Source: Bacteroidota bacterium
Lineage (GTDB): Bacteria > Bacteroidota > Bacteroidia > Flavobacteriales > Weeksellaceae
Reading direction: 5' to 3'
NCBI GenBank assembly: GCA_023433225.1
Contig: JAEZDQ010000054.1
Coordinates: forward strand, 1-11,513
DNA length: 11,513 nucleotides
Part shown: positions 5,235 to 11,513 of the stretch, piece after piece
Numbering within the stretch: the stretch's first letter is position 1
Layout: every line of letters begins with the position of its first letter
Program-made: the position numbers and the translations under genes
Notes under the pieces: model-generated
What the model was told of the DNA's origin: nothing
The model's input: the letters and a program-made list of their open reading frames with translations, nothing else
Databases searched by the model: none

Positions 5235-7513
5235 TGCAAATGCAAACTTTCAATTACGATAATAAAATCGTAAAATATTTCGTTTATGCGACCATTTTTT
5301 GGGCGGTTATGGCCTTTACATTTGGTGTATTGGTCGCAACGCTGAAGTTTTTCCCGGAATTACCGGATTATATTTTTGGTACAGATGATGGCGACATCGG
5401 ATGGACGCTGTTCGGTGGGGGGATTGAAGGTCTTGCCAATACAAACGGTGCATTGGGCTTTGGGCGTTTGCGAATGATCCATACAACTTTTGCCGTTTTT
5501 GCCTTTGTAGGGAATGGCTTCTTTGCGGGTGCTTATTATTCCATGCAACGTTTGTTGAAAACGCGTATGGGGAGTGACGTGATGAGCTGGACCCACTTCT
5601 GGGGATGGCAGTTATTCATCGCCCTGTCATTGGTGACTTTCTTAATGGGAATCAATACATCAAAAGAATATGCGGAGCATGAGTGGCCAATCGATATATT
5701 AATCACGATTGTGTGGGTGATTTTCGGTTTGAATATGTTCGTAACCATCGGAAAAAGAAGGGTAAGACACTTGTATGTGGCGATTTGGTTTTACTTAGGA
5801 ACTTGGGTTGCGGTAGCCATGTTGCACATTTTCAATAACCTCGAATTACCGGTACACTGGAACATTGTTGCAGCAAAAAGTTATTCCATTTATGCAGGGG
5901 TTCAAGATGCTTTGGTGCAATGGTGGTATGGCCACAATGCGGTGGCTTTTGTATTGACGACACCTATCTTGGGATTGATGTACTACTTTGTCCCCAAGGC
6001 AGCTAACAGGCCGGTCTTTTCCTATAAATTATCGATTATCCACTTTTGGTCACTCATATTCATTTACATTTGGGCCGGGCCTCACCACTTGTTGTACACT
6101 TCCCTTCCGGGATGGGTTCAGGCAGTAGGGACCGGTTTCTCGATCATGCTGATCGCTCCGTCATGGGGGGGGATGCTCAACGGGCTTCTGACTTTGAGAG
6201 GAGCTTGGGATAAAGTAAGGGAAGAACCCGTACTCAAATTTATGGTGGTTGCAATCACTTGTTACGGTATGGCGACTTTCGAAGGGCCGATGTTAGCGAC
6301 CAAAACATTGAACAAAATCGGACACTTTACCGACTGGGTTCCCGCACACGTTCACGTGGGGACACTGGGTTGGAATGGTTTCATCATATTCGGTATGATT
6401 TATTGGTTGGTTCCTAAATTATTCAACACCAAACTGGCATCTAACAAAATGGCTAACAACCACTTCTGGATTGGTACCTTAGGAATTCTATTCTGGGTAA
6501 TCCCGATGTATGTAGCAGGTTGGACACAAGGCCTTATGTGGCAGGAATTTAATGAAGACGGAACACTGAAATACGGGAACTTCCTCCAAACCGTAACCAT
6601 TCTAAAAGATTGGTTGTACCCGATGCGTGCCTTTGGTGGGACACTTTACTTAATTGGAGCGGTAATGATGGTGATAAATGTTTGGAAAACTGTTCGGAGA
6701 GGTCATTTTGTGGCCAATGAACAAGCCGAAGCACCCGCACTTCCAAAAATCAGTTCTGCACGTAAAAAAGGTGAAGGTGCCCATACTTGGTTAGAAAGAA
6801 TGCCTACTTTGTTGACCGTACTCTCTTTTGTGGCGGTAGCTATCGGAGGAGCGGTAGAAATCATTCCTACGATTGTAGTAAAATCAAATGTGCCGACGAT
6901 TGCTTCGGTTACTCCCTATACACCATTGGAATTGGAAGGCCGTGACTTGTATATACGCGAAGGATGTAATGCTTGCCACACGCAGATGATTCGCCCGTTC
7001 AGGGATGAAGTGAAACGTTACGGCGAATATTCAAAACCGGGCGAATATGTTTACCATCACCCATTCCTTTGGGGGTCGCAAAGATCCGGACCGGACTTAC
7101 ACCGACAAGGGGGTAAAAATCCGGATGCATGGCATTACAAACATATGTGGGATCCGAGAGCAACTTCACCAGGCTCCATTATGCCAAGGTACCCTTGGCT
7201 GGCTTTCAACAAACAAAGCCGAAAAGATACAGAAGCGAAACTCAAAACCATGGTAGCCTTGGGCGTTCCTTACACTGAAGAAGATTTTGAAAATATGGAG
7301 GCTTCTATGGATAAGCAAGCACTTGCCATTGAAGAAAGTATCTTCAAAGATGCACCGGATTTAATTGAAAAATATGCCCAACAGAAATCGGATCAAGGTG
7401 AGGACTTTGTACCGTTGAGAGACAGAGAAATAGTGGCTTTGATTGCTTACTTACAAAGATTGGGTACGGATATTTCAACCGAATCCACAGAAACAACCAG
7501 TATAGGGAATTAA
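5234..7513 (+). CDS. ccoNO: Fused cbb3 cytochrome c oxidase subunits I and II (CcoN-CcoO)
   Basis: Catalytic core of cbb3 oxidase, reducing O2 to water with cytochrome c electrons in the inner membrane. Residues 1 to about 490 are CcoN with about 12 or more membrane helices. Visible ligands are H83 (low-spin haem b) in RMIHTTF, H234 (CuB) in WWYGHNAV, Y278 (candidate cross-linked tyrosine) and H284/H285 (CuB) in IYIWAGPHH, and H372/H374 (haem axial ligands) in PAHVHVGTLGW. The conserved E350 is in ATFEGP. A polar linker (about 490-520) leads to CcoO: one helix (about 524-548), the haem c motif CNACH (578-582), and M650 in PGSIMPRYPWL as probable sixth ligand. All expected ligands are present. 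The 759-residue continuous frame with an intact linker argues for a true fusion, not a frame error, and is known in Bacteroidota. A second ATG lies two codons in; the first is preferred for its overlap with ccoS. Confidence 0.97.
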   Translation: MQMQTFNYDNKIVKYFVYATIFWAVMAFTFGVLVATLKFFPELPDYIFGTDDGDIGWTLFGGGIEGLANTNGALGFGRLRMIHTTFAVFAFVGNGFFAGAYYSMQRLLKTRMGSDVMSWTHFWGWQLFIALSLVTFLMGINTSKEYAEHEWPIDILITIVWVIFGLNMFVTIGKRRVRHLYVAIWFYLGTWVAVAMLHIFNNLELPVHWNIVAAKSYSIYAGVQDALVQWWYGHNAVAFVLTTPILGLMYYFVPKAANRPVFSYKLSIIHFWSLIFIYIWAGPHHLLYTSLPGWVQAVGTGFSIMLIAPSWGGMLNGLLTLRGAWDKVREEPVLKFMVVAITCYGMATFEGPMLATKTLNKIGHFTDWVPAHVHVGTLGWNGFIIFGMIYWLVPKLFNTKLASNKMANNHFWIGTLGILFWVIPMYVAGWTQGLMWQEFNEDGTLKYGNFLQTVTILKDWLYPMRAFGGTLYLIGAVMMVINVWKTVRRGHFVANEQAEAPALPKISSARKKGEGAHTWLERMPTLLTVLSFVAVAIGGAVEIIPTIVVKSNVPTIASVTPYTPLELEGRDLYIREGCNACHTQMIRPFRDEVKRYGEYSKPGEYVYHHPFLWGSQRSGPDLHRQGGKNPDAWHYKHMWDPRATSPGSIMPRYPWLAFNKQSRKDTEAKLKTMVALGVPYTEEDFENMEASMDKQALAIEESIFKDAPDLIEKYAQQKSDQGEDFVPLRDREIVALIAYLQRLGTDISTESTETTSIGN

Positions 7514-7516
7514 ATT

Positions 7517-7711
7517 ATGTTGAAATTTTTCAAAGACGCTTTTACCAATTATGAATATGCGGGGATATTACAAACCCTATCCCTTCTGCTCTTCGTGATT
7601 TTCTTTACCGCATTGGTATATTTTATCTGGAAGCGTCCCAAAGATTATTATAAAAAAGATTCAGAACTACCTTTAGAAGACGATCAAGACCACTCAAAAT
7701 TTAAGTTATGA
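7517..7711 (+). CDS. ccoQ: cbb3 oxidase subunit CcoQ
   Basis: A 64-residue single-helix membrane subunit of cbb3 oxidase, thought to stabilise the complex and its contact with CcoP. One transmembrane helix (about 17-37, LQTLSLLLFVIFFTALVYFI) is followed by the basic, tyrosine-rich WKRPKDYYKK segment typical of CcoQ/FixQ and an acidic tail. It starts three bases after the ccoNO stop and its last four bases overlap the ccoP ATG (ATGA), so translation of N-O-Q-P is tightly coupled. Sequence conservation in this family is low, so the call rests on size, topology, the WKRPK motif and position. Confidence 0.88.
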   Translation: MLKFFKDAFTNYEYAGILQTLSLLLFVIFFTALVYFIWKRPKDYYKKDSELPLEDDQDHSKFKL

Positions 7712-8712
7712 AACAGAGAACTCCGGGATATGTATTTATACCATTGACTTTGCTTACGGTAATTGCCGTATTAATGATGGTTACCCCTGTTGAATTTGAA
7801 AAGGCTACAGGAACTTTTGGGTTTTTCATAAACACATGGAATCACTTTATACAAACCTTTTCAAGTGGAGTGGCAATTGGGATTCTATTGATTTCATTGA
7901 TTATGCTTTTAATTGTCAACGCCATTAACAGGGTAGTTGAGAATGCCAGGTTTAAAAAACTGAGCCCGGAAGCCCAAATCCAATACCGTGAGAAATTAAA
8001 AGCAGGATATTTCAAAAACCTCATCCGAAGCAGCCGCGAAAGCCAAACGGAAGAAGAGGAAGAAGCCATTATCTTGGATCACGGTTTCGACGGCATCAAG
8101 GAATTGGACAATGCCCTACCGCAATGGTGGTTGGCACTATTCTACGGTGGATGTATTTTCGCTGTCGTTTATTGGTTGGCGTACAGTTTTACCGACTTTG
8201 CCCATGCGGAAGTGGAATACGAAAAATTCAATACGGCGGAAGAAGAAAGAGTGAGGATATGGATTGAGAACAATGATATTGACATGGACGGTGCCGAAAA
8301 TAAATATGCGGACGAACAAGCCATAGCAGAAGGAAAGCAGATATTTGAAAACACCTGCGCCACCTGCCACAAAGCGAGCGGAGGCGGCGGAATCGGCCCC
8401 AATTTGACAGATGACCATTGGGTCAATAAAACCCAAGACGATTTATTTAAAAATATATACGACATCGTTTACAATGGGAGCCCTACGAACCCGCAGATGA
8501 GAGCATTTGGCCAACGTGGGGAATTAACCGGTTTGGCAATTGAAAAAGTAGCATCTTATGTGTACTACTTAAACCAAGAGATAGAGAGTGCAGCAGACGG
8601 AAGTGCCGCTCAGGGAGAAATCGTTCCTGAATGGTCAAAAAACAGTTCTGCCGCCACAATGCAAACGGATGTGCCCGTAAAATCAGACTCGACAACTACC
8701 GCGTCTGAATAA
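7708..8712 (+). CDS. ccoP: cbb3 oxidase cytochrome c subunit CcoP, single-haem form with extra N-terminal helices
   Basis: Membrane-anchored cytochrome c subunit that passes electrons to CcoO. The 334 residues show two hydrophobic helices (about 8-25 and 53-72), an amphipathic, acidic linker, then the conserved FixP N-domain DGIKELDNALPQWW (128-141) leading into a third helix (about 142-160). A periplasmic cytochrome domain follows with one CxxCH motif, CATCH (217-221), and M264 in NPQMRAFG as the probable axial ligand. There is no second CxxCH, so it is a mono-haem CcoP, whereas proteobacterial CcoP usually has two. The Ser/Thr-rich C-terminal tail (from about 300) looks disordered. The start overlaps the ccoQ stop by four bases. 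Subunit identity is secure; the claim of one haem is read directly from the sequence. Confidence 0.95.
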   Translation: MKQRTPGYVFIPLTLLTVIAVLMMVTPVEFEKATGTFGFFINTWNHFIQTFSSGVAIGILLISLIMLLIVNAINRVVENARFKKLSPEAQIQYREKLKAGYFKNLIRSSRESQTEEEEEAIILDHGFDGIKELDNALPQWWLALFYGGCIFAVVYWLAYSFTDFAHAEVEYEKFNTAEEERVRIWIENNDIDMDGAENKYADEQAIAEGKQIFENTCATCHKASGGGGIGPNLTDDHWVNKTQDDLFKNIYDIVYNGSPTNPQMRAFGQRGELTGLAIEKVASYVYYLNQEIESAADGSAAQGEIVPEWSKNSSAATMQTDVPVKSDSTTTASE

Positions 8713-8716
8713 CCTT

Positions 8717-8728
8717 ACCCTTCGGGGT
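8717..8728 (+). promoter_or_regulatory. Short UUCG-tetraloop hairpin between ccoP and ccoG
   Basis: ACCC-TTCG-GGGT forms a 4-bp GC-rich stem with an extra-stable UUCG loop, starting five bases after the ccoP stop and followed at 8732-8741 by TTAATTTTTG. A competing pairing uses TAACC (8710-8714) and GGTTA (8726-8730). It is too small to be a convincing terminator, but could attenuate transcription or protect the 3' end of the upstream message, setting lower expression of the assembly genes. Confidence 0.4.
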
Positions 8729-8757
8729 TACTTAATTTTTGAATTGTAAAATGAGAA

Positions 8758-10215
8758 ATGAAAGATTCTCAAATCAAAGACAATGACTTAGCCAAGCTTT
8801 CTGAAGAGGAAGAAGCATTTAGAACCAGCATAGCAACGATGGACAGAAAAGGGAAACGCCAATGGGTGTTCCCCAAAAAACCATCCGGAAGATTTACCAA
8901 ATACAGAACCTATGTCAGTTGGTTGCTGTTGATTATTTTGGTCGTCAGCCCATTTGTGAAATTACCCAACGGGAACCCTTTGTTTTTATTCAACATCCCC
9001 AAAGGAGAGTTCATCCTGTTTGGTTTTCCGTTTTTTACATCAGACTTTTTCCTGTTGGCCATCGGGATGATTGCGACCATTATTTCCATCTTGTTGTTTA
9101 CAGTGGTTTACGGTAGGATTTTTTGTGGATGGATATGCCCCCAAACCATATTTATGGAACATGTGTTCCGTAGAATCGAATACGCGATTGAAGGCGACCG
9201 CCCCAAACAAATGCGGCTTGCGCAACAAGCTTGGGACGAAGAGAAAATCCGTAAGCGTTTGTTGAAATGGACGGTATTCTCATTGATTTCATTCTTGATT
9301 TCCAATATATTCTTCGCATACATCATCGGTTCTGACGCTTTGATTGATTTGGTCAAAAACGGTCCGCTCGGCGATAACCTCAGCACCTTCATCGGTCTGA
9401 TTGTATTTGCGGGATTGTTTTATTTCATTTTTGCATGGTTCCGCGAACAGGTTTGTACTTTGGTTTGCCCTTACGGCCGCTTACAAGGTGCGCTGATTGA
9501 CAAAAAAACCATTGTCGTAGCTTATGATTATAGACGGGGAGAAGCAGAGGTCGGGAGAGCCAAATTCAAAAAAGGGGAAGACCGTGCCGCAGCAGGCAAA
9601 GGCGACTGCATTGACTGCAAACAATGCGTGGTGGTTTGTCCGACCGGAATCGATATCCGCAATGGGACTCAGATGGAATGTGTGGGCTGTACCGCATGTA
9701 TAGATGCCTGTGACGAAGTAATGGACAAAATCAATTTCCCGCGCGGGTTGATTCGTTATGCGTCCGAAGAAAATATAGAAAAAGGAGCGAAGTTCAAATT
9801 CACGGGTCGGATGATTGCCTATACGATGGCTTTATTAGCCATTGTGATGGTCATCAATTTGTTTTTATTTAGCCGGAATGATGTGGAAGTGAAATTCCTT
9901 CAAATACCCGGGAAAAATTACAAAATAGAAGGTGAAAACATTGCAAACTTGTACCAATATACCTTGTACAACAAAACGAACGCGGACTTGCGGGTGAATT
10001 TCCAATTGAAATCCCACGACGGGGGCACTATGAAAATCATCGACGGGCCGGCGACCGTGGTTTTACAAAAAGCAGCTATTAAACAAGGGGTCGTTGAAAT
10101 ACGGATTCCGAAGGCGGAAATAAGTTCCTACAAAGAGCGGGTCGTAATGGTCGCGGTGGATGAAGAAGGCAATGAGCTGGATGATTATTCAACGAGTTTT
10201 GCGGCACCTTTTTAA
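8758..10215 (+). CDS. ccoG: Cupric reductase / cbb3 assembly ferredoxin CcoG (FixG/RdxA family)
   Basis: Membrane iron-sulfur protein; in Rhodobacter the homologue reduces Cu(II) to Cu(I) for use in cbb3 oxidase assembly. The 485 residues contain five helices (near 52-66, 93-117, 171-190, 208-226 and 352-368). Cysteine pairs sit at helix ends in CGWICPQT (C123/C127) and CTLVCPYG (C233/C237). A ferredoxin domain has two four-cysteine sets, C284/287/290/294 and C308/311/314/318, each of the C-x2-C-x2-C-x3-C form, able to bind two [4Fe-4S] clusters. The C-terminal ~110 residues match the immunoglobulin-like FixG C-domain (from about NDVEVKFLQIPGKNYK). All expected cysteines are present. The start ATG lies 45 bases after ccoP. 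Another ATG at 8751 is out of frame and opens only an 11-codon reading frame. Confidence 0.95.
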   Translation: MKDSQIKDNDLAKLSEEEEAFRTSIATMDRKGKRQWVFPKKPSGRFTKYRTYVSWLLLIILVVSPFVKLPNGNPLFLFNIPKGEFILFGFPFFTSDFFLLAIGMIATIISILLFTVVYGRIFCGWICPQTIFMEHVFRRIEYAIEGDRPKQMRLAQQAWDEEKIRKRLLKWTVFSLISFLISNIFFAYIIGSDALIDLVKNGPLGDNLSTFIGLIVFAGLFYFIFAWFREQVCTLVCPYGRLQGALIDKKTIVVAYDYRRGEAEVGRAKFKKGEDRAAAGKGDCIDCKQCVVVCPTGIDIRNGTQMECVGCTACIDACDEVMDKINFPRGLIRYASEENIEKGAKFKFTGRMIAYTMALLAIVMVINLFLFSRNDVEVKFLQIPGKNYKIEGENIANLYQYTLYNKTNADLRVNFQLKSHDGGTMKIIDGPATVVLQKAAIKQGVVEIRIPKAEISSYKERVVMVAVDEEGNELDDYSTSFAAPF

Positions 10216-10234
10216 TTAAAATTAAATCAAACAG

Positions 10235-10675
10235 ATGAAATTTACATGGGCACATGGATTGATGATTGCGTTGGGATGCTTTATGATTTTCATATCGTCT
10301 CTGGTTTTCTTCGCGGGCAATATGGGTGAAATGGTCGAAGACAATTATTATGAAAAAACCATCCATTACCAAGACGACATCAACGCTGCCAAAAGAGCCA
10401 ATAACATGGGTAGTAAACCCGAAATCATCCGTCAGGCAAACGGGTATTTGATTCGTTTTCATTCAACGCCTCAAAGCGGCGATGTATTGTTCCTCCGTTC
10501 GAACGACAGCAAGCAGGACATCGTCCATCCATTGAAATTAAATTCACGGAAAGAGCAACTTGTACATGCGGTGGAATTGACCAATGGGGAATATGAAGTT
10601 TCTTTACGTTGGAAGCAAAACGGCGAAGATTATCTTTTTAAACAAAAGGTAAATTGGGAATCTCCTTCCTCATAA
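10235..10675 (+). CDS. ccoH: cbb3 oxidase accessory protein CcoH (FixH family)
   Basis: A 146-residue protein needed in other bacteria for cbb3 oxidase assembly or stability. One N-terminal membrane helix (about 7-28, HGLMIALGCFMIFISSLVFF) is followed by the FixH-typical segment DNYYEKTIHYQDDINAAKRA (36-55) and a mostly beta periplasmic domain. The N-terminal MKFTWAHG sequence and short length fit the family, and the position between ccoG and the SafE-like gene is the usual order. It starts 19 bases after ccoG. Its 3' end overlaps the next gene by 22 bases. No odd features; the exact biochemical role of the family is unclear. Confidence 0.9.
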   Translation: MKFTWAHGLMIALGCFMIFISSLVFFAGNMGEMVEDNYYEKTIHYQDDINAAKRANNMGSKPEIIRQANGYLIRFHSTPQSGDVLFLRSNDSKQDIVHPLKLNSRKEQLVHAVELTNGEYEVSLRWKQNGEDYLFKQKVNWESPSS

Positions 10676-11367
10676 TCGCTTTGACGCTGGGCCTTGCGTC
10701 CAGTTTACATTGTGTGGGTATGTGCGGGCCGATTGCTTTTTCGTTGGGGTTGAACCCGCGGAATAAATTGGACTTTACACTGCGGAACCTCCTTTATCAG
10801 TTCGGTCGTGTTACTACTTATGCGGTCTTGGGTGCCGTCTTGGGGATTGTCGGCTACGGGGTTTCCTTTACGGGATTGCAAAATCCGTTGAGTATTGCGA
10901 TCGGGGTATTGATGATTCTGATGGCATTGCTTCCTAAAAACTTGGGTGCGGATAATCTGGGCATAAAACCATTCGCAAGGATTATGTACCGCGTGAAATC
11001 AGGATTGGGGCAATTCCTTCGGCGGAAAAACTATTCTTCCCTTTACATTACCGGTTTGTTGAACGGTTTGCTTCCCTGCGGAGCGGTTTATGCTGCTTTG
11101 ACTGCGTCGATGGCGATGGGCGGAGTGGGGAAGGGCGCATTGTTTATGGCGTTTTTCGGGTTGGGAACGATTCCGCTGATGTTTGCTTCCGTTCTGGCGG
11201 GAAACGTGGTGAGCCTGCAAACCCGTCAAAGAATACTGAAGTTCTTGCCTTATCTGATGGTTTTCTTAGGAATTATATTTATCCTCCGGGGATTGAGCCT
11301 GAACATCCCTTTTATTTCTCCGGCAGAAGGCAGCCTTCAAATTGACGGAGAAGGCCACAACCATTGA
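10654..11367 (+). CDS. SafE/DsbD_2-family membrane protein (annotated elsewhere as sulfite exporter TauE/SafE), probable copper handling
   Basis: A 237-residue membrane protein with about six helices (near 4-16, 53-72, 77-94, 130-150, 160-184 and 196-214). Marks of the DsbD_2/SafE group are LHCVGMCGPIAF (19-30; C20, C24) in the first helix region and NGLLPCGAVYAA (137-148; C142) in the middle. The paired cysteine-containing motifs and the short His-containing tail (DGEGHNH) suggest thiol or copper chemistry; genes of this group at the end of cco loci are thought to help copper supply. Literal sulfite export is unlikely. No ATG fits: the in-frame stop at 10639-10641 bounds the frame, and the first usable start is TTG at 10654, inside ccoH. 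Later candidates are TTG at 10681 or rare ATA/ATC codons, which would cut into the first helix. Start uncertain, family call good. Confidence 0.87.
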   Translation: MGISFLIIALTLGLASSLHCVGMCGPIAFSLGLNPRNKLDFTLRNLLYQFGRVTTYAVLGAVLGIVGYGVSFTGLQNPLSIAIGVLMILMALLPKNLGADNLGIKPFARIMYRVKSGLGQFLRRKNYSSLYITGLLNGLLPCGAVYAALTASMAMGGVGKGALFMAFFGLGTIPLMFASVLAGNVVSLQTRQRILKFLPYLMVFLGIIFILRGLSLNIPFISPAEGSLQIDGEGHNH

Positions 11368-11404
11368 TTTAATCAAAACTATTTACTGAATTATTTTTTA
11401 ACTG

Positions 11405-11440
11405 AATGCAATTCGGTTGTGGGGATTTGCATTTCTTTTT
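11405..11440 (+). terminator. Candidate terminator of the cco operon
   Basis: AATGCAA (11405-11411) and TTGCATT (11427-11433) are perfect inverted arms; two more pairs (11413-11414 with 11424-11425) extend the stem past one mismatch, leaving a 9-base loop. The run TTTCTTTTT follows directly. It lies 37 bases after the last stop. The stem is rather AT-rich, so confidence is moderate. Confidence 0.5.
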
Positions 11441-11450
11441 CCTGAGAATA

Positions 11451-11463
11451 TGACAAGTTGTCA
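11451..11463. repeat. Perfect short palindrome TGACAAGTTGTCA
   Basis: Six-base arms TGACAA and TTGTCA around a single central G. A competing outer pairing joins CCTGA (11441-11445) with TCAGG (11461-11465). It sits between the candidate terminator and the tandem repeats. It could be an operator for a gene beyond the window or part of a repeat element; its TGA-to-TCA spacing (7) does not match the Crp/Fnr boxes (6). Confidence 0.35.
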
Positions 11464-11466
11464 GGG

Positions 11467-11513
11467 GTAGTTGGCAGGAAAGAGGAAGTAGTTGGCAGGA
11501 AAGAGGAAGTAGT
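11467..11513. repeat. 21-bp tandem repeat, at least 2.2 copies, running off the window edge
   Basis: The unit starts AGTTGGCAGG and ends AGAGGAAGT; copies at 11469-11489 and 11490-11510 are identical, the next begins at 11511, and the match reaches back to 11467. The period is a multiple of three, but its location after a terminator suggests an intergenic minisatellite. Total copy number cannot be seen here. Confidence 0.85.

Noticed and set aside
5234..7513. ccoN and ccoO as a frameshift or assembly artefact
   Set aside because: The joint is a continuous, sensible linker with a complete CcoO start of the membrane helix, and the fusion is known in this phylum.
10079..10462. Minus-strand 127-codon frame opposite ccoG and ccoH
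   Set aside because: Spans two real genes in antisense and shows no domain features.
10654..11367. True sulfite exporter function
   Set aside because: The name comes from family nomenclature; the HCVGMCGP motif and the cco context fit thiol or copper handling better.
11391..11513. Minus-strand open frame of about 40 codons running in from the window edge, including the repeat as TTSSFLP units
   Set aside because: A frame this short is likely by chance, the composition is repeat-driven, and it overlaps the candidate terminator. It would need sequence beyond the window to support it.
11467..11513. CRISPR array
   Set aside because: The repeats are directly adjacent with no spacers and no cas genes are present.

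Overview
The window is a chromosomal segment from a member of the Bacteroidota, most likely a flavobacterium. Three things point there: a single gene fusing the CcoN and CcoO subunits of cbb3 oxidase, promoter elements matching the Bacteroidetes -7 consensus TAnnTTTG, and little use of Shine-Dalgarno sites. The main content is an apparently complete cbb3-type (high O2 affinity) cytochrome c oxidase structural and assembly locus with its own Crp/Fnr-type regulator.

Layout. Positions 1-771 hold the 3' part of hflX, whose N-terminus lies outside the window. Positions 772-1820 are an AT-rich island. It contains a 7-codon dead-end frame coupled to the hflX stop, a remnant small gene without a start codon (845-1195), a strong intrinsic terminator (1205-1237) and an exported thioredoxin-like gene (1244-1819). 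On the minus strand (1821-2525) is a Crp/Fnr-family regulator. It diverges from a plus-strand series: ccoI-type copper P-type ATPase (2595-4976), ccoS (5070-5234, 54 aa), fused ccoNO (5234-7513), ccoQ (7517-7711), ccoP (7708-8712), ccoG (8758-10215), ccoH (10235-10675) and a SafE/DsbD_2-like membrane protein (10654-11367). The last 146 bases hold a candidate terminator, a short palindrome and the start of a 21-bp tandem repeat that runs off the edge.

How it works together. CcoN, CcoO, CcoQ and CcoP form the oxidase. The P-type ATPase, CcoS, CcoG, CcoH and the SafE-like protein supply and handle copper and assemble the complex. The regulator probably links the locus to oxygen or redox state. 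Two near-identical dyads of form GTGAT-N4-RTCAT, one in the regulator/ATPase divergent promoter and one upstream of ccoS, are good candidates for its binding sites. By position they suggest autorepression of the regulator and activation of ccoS-NO.

I did not find a clearly novel system. The items most worth a second look are the regulatory architecture, the foreign-looking AT-rich island, the single-haem CcoP, and the non-ATG overlapping start of the last gene.
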